Assembly (NCBI RefSeq): GCF_022539665.2
Contig: NC_081331.1
Span: 14,106,638-14,170,637, forward strand
DNA length: 64,000 nt
Source: Daphnia carinata
Lineage: Eukaryota; Arthropoda; Branchiopoda; Diplostraca; Daphniidae
Direction of reading: 5' to 3'
Of the stretch, positions 33,057 through 43,925 are shown in pieces. The translations under genes were made by a program, and so were the position numbers. The notes under the pieces are model-generated. The model ran no database searches, had not been told where the DNA came from, and worked only from the letters and a program-made list of their open reading frames with translations. Every line of letters starts with the position of its first letter. Position 1 is the stretch's first letter.

Positions 33057-33900
33057 AAAAATGAGCTTGATTTCCATGATTAGCATTCAATTCTGAATCG
33101 AAATCCTGCATTTTAAGTTGAATTTGAAATTTGGCCAAAAATGAAAAAGTGAGAAGGCTATAGCCTTCTCACTTTTGTCAAAATCTTCAAAAAACGAAAA
33201 CTCTTAGAATCCGATAAAAATCACACATGTACAACCAAAATTAGACGCTGATTTCGATAAGGTAGATTTTTTTCTCGTCAACCCAACTGCTTTTTAAATA
33301 AACGGAAACAAAATGCTGGCAGCGCACATACTTGGGTTTGTTGTTTTTAATAATTTATTCAATAACTATAAGCTCTAGGAAAAAATAAACGACATATTTG
33401 TGATTTTCGTTTAATTTCGAATCAAAGTCGTGTATTTTTATGGCTACATCTAGGTGTTTTGAAAAAAAATGGACGCTGAAAAAAAACGCTGATTTCAGCA
33501 AAAATATTTGTTTTCTCGTCAAACCAGCCGTTTGTGTAATAAATGAATTAAACACGCTGCTGGCGCGCCAGCATTTATCACCCGTTTTTTCCGTTTATTA
33601 AAAAAACTATAAGTGCAACGTAAAAATTAACTTCATTTTTGTGATTCTCGTTTAATTTTGAATCGGAATCATGTGTTTAAAATCAAATCTAAATTTTGGC
33701 CAAAATTGAAAAAGTAGGAAGGCTATACCCTTCTCACTTTTGTCAAAATCGACGAAAAACTAAATCTCTTGGAATTCGACGAAAATCACAGGGCATAATG
33801 AAAATCGAACGTAGATTAAGATTTAGCTATTGGTTTTCTCATTAAACCAGCCGTTTTTTAAATAAAAAATAACAAAATGCTGTTACCGCTTAAAACTTTA
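33057..33900. repeat. Cluster of diverged palindrome-bearing repeats
   Basis: Two or three diverged copies of a unit with TTTTGGCCAAAA-like DNA, a palindromic core and GTCAAAATC. A related copy is at 41860-42110. The first core (33145-33176) is a perfect 32-bp palindrome; the second (about 33710-33741) has mismatches. GCTGGCGCGCCAGC at 33559-33572 is another palindrome. No coding sequence is seen. Confidence 0.7.
33145..33176. repeat. Perfect 32-bp palindrome
   Basis: AAAAGTGAGAAGGCTA followed by its exact reverse complement. The unspaced symmetry would form a cruciform or an RNA hairpin. Confidence 0.95.
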
Positions 33901-36900
33901 AATTCAACTCGAGCTTAAATACTTAATTAGTTTTTGCCTTGACGAAACGTAAAAAAAACCTGTTTAAGTTGAAATTAGAAAATTAGCTCATATGAGGATG
34001 AGATGTTAAGCGAATAAATATAATATGCCGTTGTTGAGTATCAGTTATTCACGTATTTCTTCGCTAAAAGCCTCTCAGTGACGCTATATGCAGCGTTGTG
34101 GTTTAACTTTAGTTGCATTTCACGGTAGTTTTGTTCGACAATTGGGTAAAATCTAAATATTTTCTCTACAATCGAGTGACCACCGCAATTCTGGTTTGGA
34201 CCTCCGTTGCTTATGGGCTTTTGTTGTTACCTCACCAAGTGAAGATTTCCGCTGAGGTTTCAGAATCCAACGGTACGAGTAAGCTCTGCATTTCTGGCTC
34301 CATGTCGTTTGATTATCTTAAAAACCAACCAAGTTTTCTTTTGTTTTCACAACGCCAACGCTTTGATGTACATTCATTTCTACAGCTGCGCAAATGACAA
34401 AAGTATATCCGGATAATTTTAACCTGAAATGTAAAATTCGCAATGGAAAAGAGGCGCTTCAAGAAATCCAGGTTTATGTTTCTACCTTAAGGGTATACAA
34501 GAAATATGCTTTTACTTTAAAGACAGCGTTCTTATGAAGAATATACAGAGATGATGCGCGTTTATATCTGTACACCTGTTGCAATACCGATCTAGGTTAT
34601 ACAGATGCCGTTTAAATGTTAATTTTGACATCACTCAGCCAATCATCTTTTTTTTTTTCAATAGTAAAAGTTAATGTAGTCATAACGAAATAACTTTTTA
34701 AACAGTCCCTTAGATCTAGTGATCTAGTTGATCCAGTGATGTACAAAAGAAGAGTACCAAGCACCTGCATTGCTTTAAAATGCAAGATGTGGCACAGGTG
34801 AAATACAAGCAAACCAAAATATAGCAACTAGGGCATGTCCCTCGTTCATCTACACTCCAATACATGTGAAACTGTGTATAGTGTAGTTTGAAGCAGTGCA
34901 TCCCCAATTCAGGTAATGACTCCATCTTCAGAAAGGGTGGGACCGTAATACGTGCCATTAATAAAATTGTTCAGCAGAACAGCCCGTCATGGCTGTGGTG
35001 CACTTGCTAGTCTAATCTTGTTACTTCTCTTTTTCCTCAAACGTATATACCGTTAGCGGATGGTAATATGGAAAATAAAGTGCCTCCACGTCCGCCCTTA
35101 TCTGCGATTATTACTTGGGCCAGGTTAGCGTTTTGAACAAAGGCGAGTAACGAATGCGAACAAGCAAAACGTACGGGAATGCAAATCTAGAAAGAAAATC
35201 TTTTCGAAATGAAAAACGAAAAATCATGTTTTGCTTCAGGGCCTAATCAGCCTGGTGCTCGGTAATTTAGCCATCCATTTTTCCCTCTTTTCTCTTTGCG
35301 AATGAAATGTTTGTTGTTTGCGGTATCCGCACGCAGACCGCGAATGGTTAACCAAAGTCTTTGTACCCCGGTAACGGATGGTATTTTACGCCAATAAGCA
35401 TACAAAGCAAAAAGTTGGAAAACAAAGGTGGCATTGCTTAATTCCTTGGACGGGCAGTACTTAAAATAAAGAGTCGCTGCACTGCAATCAGTTTGACAAG
35501 CTGGTCCGTCAACATTTCACAGCGGTCCTGCACCTGCTGTCCCTCCTACACGACAGGACCCATGTTTACATGCGTAGCTCTTTGAAGGTTGTTGTTTTCA
35601 GCACACACTCAAAAGAACAGCGGTGTTGTTCCCCTTAGTATTATAAATGTTTACATTCATTTCAATAAATCGACAGGATCTACTGTCAAATGAACTGAGG
35701 AAGACTATGGTAATTTCTTCATCACCGAGCAAACGACAATAACAGCTGCTTAACGCGTCACGAAAATCATCATTATAGTAAATCTAATCGAGTTTTTTCT
35801 TACACTCTTATCACAAATTCGGTTCTTCCATTTCCCGGAGTGCAATAGCTACGTTATTTTTCTTGGTGCACTGACGTCACGACTGCGGTTATCCCCTTTT
35901 TGCGTGGGCTGTGGCCGTTGAAAGCTTAGGGGATTTTATTTTGGTTGGAAAACAAGTGACTATTCGTTTTTTTAAGGCAGCAGCCTATGGTATTTAAAAC
36001 AAAGTTGTATATTCAAATTATTGTATAAGTACAGGTACGTCCCATTGACCCATATCTATTCTAATAAAAATATATGCAAGATGATGAGGCGTTTCTTTTA
36101 ACCGTACTTCATCTTTTTTGTCTTTAACAGTAGTTGGCGAGCAAAGACATGTGATGAAGAAGAACAAGCCCGTTATTTGCCAATGATTGCGAGTGATTGG
36201 GAGATCCGAGTCAATCCAATACAACAATCGTTACTATACATCAATATAACTGTGATTTGAAATAATTAGCATAACCATATGCTAGCAATCTTTAATTCAT
36301 AACTTCAAAATTTAAAGACTGATCCTTAACAAAATAAAGCTTGAAATAGCTGTGCCTTTGATTTCACACACATTCCAATAACATCCATGGGGGCCTTATT
36401 GTATACGAAAATAACACCTAAAAATCCCGTTAGTGATCTTACTAGCCCATAGCTGTGAGGCAACAATTTCGATGTAAAGGCTATGCCACCGTTATCCGAT
36501 GTGTTCAGCTAAAAACAGTAAAAATATATATGAGATGCTGGTCCACGTCTTTTCAAAGTTCATCCTCTTGTTCCTGGCTTTCTGATCATGTGGAACAGCA
36601 TTAACGGAGGCACCATCGATAGGTGACATGTACAATTATTTCCAAACCCTATAGCGGTTTATGATCGTTAAATTAAGAAATGGCATCCCAGGTAAAAACC
36701 CCAAATGATTTCACTACCCATAAGCCATCTGAGGTGTGTGTTTTGTCTCACCATTGCTAGTGCGTGATTAGCCTATAACAGTACGTATTTAGTCGGTGTG
36801 TTATTGAATGTTACCTCATTCGATCACCTCTTCTTAGATCTCTTTTTAAGTATAGAGGTTTTATTTCCTTTGGGTTTTGTTTTAAAGATCATTTTAACGA

Positions 36901-39900
36901 TTTTTTATATAGCTGAAATTGGTCTATGTTTAATGCGAGTGAGATGGGTTTAGTCACTAATGCAATAAATGTATTCCAAGAATCGATTGGCGCTGAACTA
37001 TTCAGTGATGCGGTACGTCCGCTTTAACAGGTGAATATGTTCCCGTGGCATCCACCATTTATAGCCGCTGACCATTCTTACATTCACGCAAGCTGTGGTG
37101 CAATTATTCTACGGGTTTCAATAGTTTTCTTCTCAAGAAAAACAAGAAAGAAGCAACAACATGCATCAGAGCGCATCGAGAAGAACACGGTCTTGTTTGC
37201 TTTGTTCTAAAGTGTCTCATCAGTGGTCTCTCTCGCCATTGGATGTTTGACTTCCACTTAACGTTCGTGTGAATAGTTGGGAGGGGAAAAAGACGACCGA
37301 CTTTCACCAATCCACCTGTCAAAAAATAATGAATGAGTGTTTCCTCGTCTTCTTTAATGGCCACAATCCGACTTCGATATCTCTTTTCATTTCTTTCTGT
37401 TGCACAGTTGACGATACTCATATCACATTCCACGGATGCGTTCAGTAAGGCATGGCGTCATACTCGAGCAACATGTAATTTGCATCCACGCCATGCCGCA
37501 ACGCTTACAACAGGTAAAAGAGTACACGAATGATAGACTGTTGACGGCCATAACATTGGCAAGACAGATGGTCGTGTATAGCTTCCTGCTTTCCGGTATA
37601 ACGGTATACAACATCGCACCAACGTAGCAGTCGTGATTATTATCATAAAGCCAGCATGGAATGTTACAGCTTGCTGATGATCTGCTCTATAGATGAATGT
37701 GCAAATCAGCGCATTTTTTGGCTGAGCAAAAACGTTGTAGCACAGCCTGAAGTATCCGTTAGTAAAACTGAACTTTTAGGTCGAAACTGTTTGCCACATT
37801 TGCCCATCCACCCGCTGGAAGGCAAGTCTTCATCAAGCACGTGGATAACAGCCAAATGATTCTGGGCTATTGGGCCGGTAGTCTTGTTCAATGATTTATC
37901 TTATAGGTGACATTTGTTGTTGATTGTTTCACTCAGCAGGAGAGCGCAGGTAAGTTATGACTTCCTTTTTGCCCTTGCTGAATGAATAGGGCCCCGTAAA
38001 ATACCGCTCTCCTTCTTATGTCATATTAATTAATTATCGGCATTGCCCACGTTCGCATTCCCACCAAAAGCCATCCACATAACGTCTTCGGACGTCGATA
38101 TGATAAATATTCGATAGTACCAAAAGAACCCAGCCGAACTCATTTGCAACTTTTCTTGTCCACGATTCAAAACAAAGTACAGTATCGTTTCTGTTCCGTT
38201 AAGTAGCGGAAAGCATAACGATCTTACATCTTAATTGAACAACATATATCACGCGAGGAAACTAGAACGCGTTTGAAGATGAATGGCATTGGCAAGATGG
38301 TGGTGACATTGCTATTATCGTGAGCGAGAAAATCATCTAATAGTGCGTGTTTTTTGCACGAAGCTCTTGATACCCTGAAGCGTTTCTCTTGTGCCAACGT
38401 AGATAGCGTGAGGTATTTACGACAACGGTGATATTTCGGGCTAGCGCCTTTAGATGTATGTGGCTTGATTGTATACCTTGGCTCCACCTACTCGCAACAG
38501 ACATCCTCATCTGAGATATATCTTTGGCTAAGGCGTGAATCTAGGGCTCAGTAGTTGCATTCGATTCCGACCGATCGGATCAAAACTCCCGCGTGTGCCT
38601 AGACCTGCGAGGTAAACGCACGTCAACAGCAGTTGAAATAGTATCACTCAAACTGAGGAAGAACAAAGAGAACACGAATAACCGTGAAGTTTGCTTGTTC
38701 ACTTCTTCCAGGCGAAACGACGTTGTTATTTCCGGAACCGTTAAATAACTCACCGCTATAAATCTTACGTGTTCTCTCTGTCCTCTACTTGAAAAAAACA
38801 AACAAAGTCTATCGCTTTAGCGTTACTATTTTCGTGAAGACAGCCTGCGGTAAGTCATTTTCAATCACGACATTTTGTCTGCTTTATTTTTGGCTCTTAC
38901 AGTCCAGGTAAGCTTGCATACAAACAGGTGCGTTATGTACGTACACTGCTTGAAACGACACACGGCACGCTTCACGTAGTCTGACAGCTCTTAGACGAGC
39001 GACCATTGTTTTTTTTTTAAAAGCTCCATCGTTTAGCCAAAGGTCTGATGAGCTTCGGTTAGTTTTCTTTTTTAAACTTTGCCCAACATAGTACGACGTT
39101 CGAAATTGCTGTTGGCGGGTATTGTTACAGATAACGAATATCTGCGGTCATCAAAGAAATAAAGCCACTCGTCTCCATTGTTTCTGTGTGAAAAGTCTTC
39201 CACGTCAATGAAACTGAAAAGCTAATTCCCTTGCCTTTAGCAAGCTTTGTATACCATCATTCTAACTGTACACAGACCCTCATCGTCAGTCTTCGTGTTG
39301 TGAGAAAAAAGGGAAAATGCGGTGGCCGCCTTTGCTGTCGGCAAAGATTTTTTGAGCAACTAAATTTTTTTTCTCTGCTGTTGGCTAACCGTCAAAAATG
39401 GACGTTGACGACCAAACGAAAGGGATACACATGCATAATCTCATAAATTTTAGATGCAGCGTTTCCGTGTAACGGCCGTTGCTCCACGAACGTTTGGGAT
39501 GCCGGTCTGCGGTGAAGTTGTCGAAACCGAGAGGACGTGTCGTCTCATTCTCGAACTTGTTGTCGTCACTGTTCATTGACATTGACACTACTGTTACTCT
39601 GTGTCTTTGTTTATTTCTATATCAAGTGAATTATTCATTTTGATTGATGGTCGGTCTTATTAGGGTATCTAATACCACAAACTATACTGGCCAGTCGCAC
39701 CAATGCAACAGGACGTTGGCATTTTGGCTTAGAATTAAACCTAGAATTATAACCTCAATTATCTGATGGTTGACTAGCACCAAAAACAAAAGTTCCTTAA
39801 TCTGCATGCCGTCTAACCCCAAAAGATTACAAAGATGTTTCCAATACGTGAAACAATGTGTACAGCCTGTGCCTAGGGTTGATGAGGTATGCGTTCACCC

Positions 39901-40695
39901 AACCATATGTGTAGATAGTAATCTTGAACAGGTGGCCAAGTTATGTGGCTTTGTCATTTGTCTGTCGGATGGCATATTGTCTGGTGGGTTTGTTGTCCCT
40001 TTCTTCCTTTTCCTTTCGTCCAGACCGGAAGAAAACCGAATGTAATAGATGACTGTCTATTCTGTGGTACAATATACTAGTCTATATTATTACTGCCCAC
40101 GAAAAACACAAGAAAAAAAAAGGGGGACTATCCTGGGAATAAAACAAGAAGAAAAAGAATTTTGCAATTTCCCTATCAAAGGAAATCTCACTTTGTGTAA
40201 AAAGGCCGCCGTGTATTGCGCACTGGCAAAACATTAATTATGACCTAACAGCCACGAATGATTTGTCAGTTGCACGCCAGGGGATCTCACGCTTCCGCAT
40301 CCTTCCGGAGGGAATATTGCGCGCCATGTCTGGTACCTTGCGTGCTCCTGCGTGTTCATCACGTGTAGCAATGGCGTAACGGCACAAAACTATTTGCCTG
40401 TCATACTAAAATTATTATTTATGCATAATAGCCCGCGATTCTTTCGCTCTACCAGTAAAAAGTTGGCAGCCGGACTTGTTATTCAGAGCCCAATGAGGAT
40501 ATCGTTAGTTCAAAAATTTTTGCCAACATATTTAGGCTAAAAAGGTACTTCCATTTCTGTATTCAGATGCACTCTGACAAGAACAGATAAGCTTTCCTTG
40601 CTATTCCTGCTGTAACTAGGCAACGTAAAGGTGATTCACACGCTGCACTGAGTATATGGAGAGGATGTAACGGTACTAGCCAGCAAACTCTTGAG
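33901..40695. other. Long gene-poor region between P3 and P4
   Basis: No gene can be supported. Candidates considered: a signal-peptide-like frame ending at a donor near 34274, with TATA/initiator-like sequences at 34014 and 34043; and a TATA-like/TCAGTT pair near 35461-35493. All open frames are short, lack domains and often lack an ATG. I see no rRNA or tRNA gene before the 5S-like locus at 40696. Confidence 0.5.
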
Positions 40696-40805
40696 TTGCA
40701 TACGACCATGATAACTTGCCTCGGCTTCAGGAGAAGAAGTTAAGCAGGTGCTAATCAATGGAGCGTTGCATCCATTGCCGGTAGCGAAGCACCAAGCGTA
40801 TGCAA
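40696..40805 (+). ncRNA. 5S-rRNA-like three-way-junction RNA locus
   Basis: 110 bases fold as a closed three-arm structure: a terminal 9-bp helix (TTGCATACG with CGTATGCAA), one arm with AACTT/AAGTT and CTTC/GAAG, and a second arm with GGTGCT/AGCACC and CAATGGA/TCCATTG. The topology is that of 5S rRNA. It also keeps CGACCAT just after the terminal helix and AAGTTAAGCAGG, which overlaps the internal A box of 5S genes. Elsewhere it is diverged and about 10 bases shorter than normal 5S rRNA, and no T-run terminator follows closely. It could be a diverged 5S copy, a 5S-derived SINE head, or an unrelated RNA. Confidence 0.5.
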
Positions 40806-41617
40806 GTTGGGCTTCTTAGCGGGGTAAGAAATATATTCACGCCGCCGGTGTTCAGTACAGAGAACGCTGCTGCCCTCCGCAAGTTTTAAACGCGTTCATG
40901 TAAAAAAATGAATAACAACATGAAATTAAAAACAAAAATAAAAAGAAGAAATGATCCCCTTTAACCAATAGCAGGTTGCTTGTTTAGTAAAATTGAGGGA
41001 ATTGTTTTGTTTGGTTACTTCTCGATGCCAAATTGTTAGACTAGCATAATATGAATATTGGTTTATTTGGGTTATAGATGTTGGTCTTCCATACATAACG
41101 GGTTTTACCTCATTTTTTTTACGACGTTCTTCTACAATAAAATGTTGCTCTTTTTGCATCGCATCGAGAAACGAAAATCGCATCCGCCTGCTTATTACTA
41201 CATCAAAAGGATGTAGAATAACAAACAAAACTACACTAAAATTTGAAAGTGCTAGATCTTCTTCAGTTTATTACCGGCACAGGCCATGTGTGACGATAGT
41301 AGTGGTTGATCCCCATCTTAAAGAACAGTCCATCCAGCGCAAGTCTTTCTAACAATTTGACCCATCGTTATAGTCAATAGAACCAATGTCTTGCACGTAG
41401 GGATTGTCCAGTTTTTTCTAATCAGGAAGAGGTTTAGTGAGGTGGCGATATTTCTTTCACTTCGTTTAAAGATCGTTTACGAACAATCCTAATGTTATTC
41501 CGATAGAACCGATGAAGCAACTGTATTCAGTTTTCTCATTCTCATATTGTTCAGCCAAACGGATGGTAATGTGCTTTAGTCCTCGTAAACGGATAGCAGT
41601 TATTTGATACTTTTCCC
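40806..41617. other. Intergenic DNA
   Basis: Nothing supported. AT-rich with short unsupported open frames. Confidence 0.5.
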
Positions 41618-42412
41618 TCCCCATTTCCAATTAGAAGAAAACAGCTCAAACGTAACACAAAGCGCGTTTCACCGCTTGATTTGGTTCATTAGTTCATCTT
41701 TGTTGCGTTCACCAGCTCTTGTTTTTAGTTATTTGTCTAACTCTTTTTGATTTATCAAAGACATTCAGAGAATAAACGAAACAAAATGATGATCTGACGG
41801 TCGATCAAAGCATTGTTTTTGGGTGTATTTCAGAAACGGTTGACCTAATGGGAAAAAGAACGACATATTTGTGATCTTCGTTCAATTTTGAATCGGAATC
41901 ATGTATTTTTAATCAAATTTAGATTTTGGCCAAAAATGAAAAAGTGAGAAGGCTATAGCCTTCCCACTTTTGTCAAAATCCGCAAAAAAATGAAAACTCT
42001 TAGAATGCGATAAAAATCACCCAGAACATTCAAAATTAAACGTTGATTTCGATAAAGTAGTTTGTTTTTGCGTAAAATCAATTGTTTTTAAAATACATCG
42101 AATATTTAACACAATCGCTATGGCGCCAGTACGCAACAGCGCTAGCGCGATGCAGCTCAAATATTGGGTGTATTTCAAAAATGGTTGGCCTAATGGACCT
42201 CCCGATTTCCAATTAGAATAAAACAGTTCAAACGTAACACAAAGCGCGTTCCACCGCTTGATTTGGTTTCATTAGTTTGCCTTTGTTGCGTTTACCAGCT
42301 TTTGTTTTTAGTTATTTATCTAACTCTGTTTGATTTATCAAAGACATTCAGGCAATAAACAAAACAAAAGATGACCTGACGGTCGATCAAAGCATTGTTT
42401 TCGAGCTTTATA
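41618..42412. repeat. Nested direct repeats around a palindrome element
   Basis: An approximately 200-bp segment (41618-41820: CATTTCCAATTAGAA through GACGGTCGATCAAAGCATTG) recurs in the same orientation at 42208-42412. Inside lie two copies of GGGTGTATTTCA-AA-GGTT (41822-41852 and 42164-42195). Between those lies a copy of the 33-kb palindrome unit (core 41940-41971, one mismatched pair) plus a partial MITE end (42122-42151). No coding sequence is seen. Confidence 0.75.
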
Positions 42413-42655
42413 AATCCATTAAAAAACATGATTAGGATATTGCAAGATCAGCTTTCATCTTCGTTCCCACAATAAAACTTGTTACCTTTTTTGCTAATAG
42501 ACTTGGATGGTTTGGCGCGTGTAGTACAACTCCCGTTCAGTGGGCGGACTTCTTTCGAAGAGAACAAAAAAAAAACATACCGCCCACCAACTGGTGAATT
42601 TACGGTATACACATGCACCATCGTGTTGTGTTTTCTTAGAGCAAACAAAAATTTC

Positions 42656-42694
42656 TATATAAACAGCTGGTTGCTCGATGCCACTTTCAGTCTC
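42656..42694 (+). promoter_or_regulatory. Core promoter of P4
   Basis: TATATAAA at 42656-42663 and TTTCAGTC with its A at 42689, 33 bp apart. Confidence 0.8.
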
Positions 42695-42940
42695 TCAGCT
42701 CCCCCGTGCGCATTCTGTTTTTTACTCCATCGTGATCTTCAGTTCTCGTCTTCTTTAAACGTGCAACACATTCACGTGAAACTTTGCCATACCGAATTCA
42801 GTGTAACGTAAATAGATTTCTACAACGAACAGAGAGCTGATGTCATTTCCAACTTATTTAGCTTTTCGTTTGTTAAATTAGCACAAGGAGAAGTCAATCA
42901 CGTTCGTTACCGGGACGAGTCACAGGCCAAATTGTGTTGG
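42689..42940 (+). other. Untranslated first exon of P4 (predicted)
   Basis: Runs from the initiator to the donor TGTGTTGG/GTAAGT at 42941. A long 5' intron then extends to TTCACAG at 43827. That intron contains sequence resembling the start of this window, which supports equivalent structures for P1 and P4. Confidence 0.6.
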
Positions 42941-43925
42941 GTAAGTGAAATGACAACAAATAAATAACAGTTATATCTTTAACGGGACGAGCCAAATCTT
43001 TCACTCAAAAAAAAAAGGAAAAGGGGTATAGAAAAAAAGAAACAGTGTGACGTTGGTGTACCTTCACTCGACTGCCTCCTGTTGCCACAGTGTAGCGGTG
43101 TGTACACAGTACCCCGAAATAGCACCGCCATTATTGTTTTGTATTGAATATATTCAAAAAGACGGCTGGACCTAACAGGAAAAGAAGAAAAGCAACTGTT
43201 TTTGGGGTTTCTTTCAACTGTTTTTATTGTTTGATTTCTGCCTTTTGATTTGTCCGTTAAAACGTTGACTTGCTGTCACGGGTAATGCGATGGTCGTTAT
43301 TCGCGTTCTCTTTTTCCAATTAAGATCCTGCCTTTTTTTTTAATTCCCTTTGGATGTTGGGTGCCCAGTCGTGTAGCGCCGGCCACTTGAAGTTGCTTTG
43401 TAATGCGTCATTGCGTCCGTTCTTACTTTTTTTCCTTGGCTGGTCGTTGATTTTTCTTTCCTGGGAGATGCTCAGATTTTATTAAGAAACCAACAGCCGT
43501 TACAGCAAGAGGCAAAGAACCTTCACGGCTTCATCCTTTTTCTTCTTCTCAGTTTCGTAAAAAAAAAAAAATGATGACTCTGTTATTGTTCCGCATTTTT
43601 TTTTTTTCCTCTTTTGGTTTTAATTTCCTTGTGACTTGGTGAGTGTAGGGTGAACATTCTGAAGATTACTGATGCAGCAGCTTCTTAATTACGGCAATTT
43701 ACCATCTGGCCAGCGAAAGTCTGTCGTCTAAGCCACAATCCGCTTGTTTTTGCTTTTAATTATTGAATATGGGTTTGTCATCGGTCCACGTTTTATTCTA
43801 ATAGCTTTCTGTTTCGTTGGTTCACAGTTATTGTCGGAATAATGTCCCGTGATGCAACGGCGGTGATAAAGGCAAGAGTATCAAGATCGCCATTCACATT
43901 AGCAATTGGTGCAAAACGAAGAACG

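Noticed and set aside
35461-35500. TATA-like/TCAGTT pair
   Set aside because: The TATA match is weak and no coding exon or family-like leader follows.
38757-38762. TATAAA box
   Set aside because: No initiator at the usual 33-35 bp spacing and no open frame downstream.
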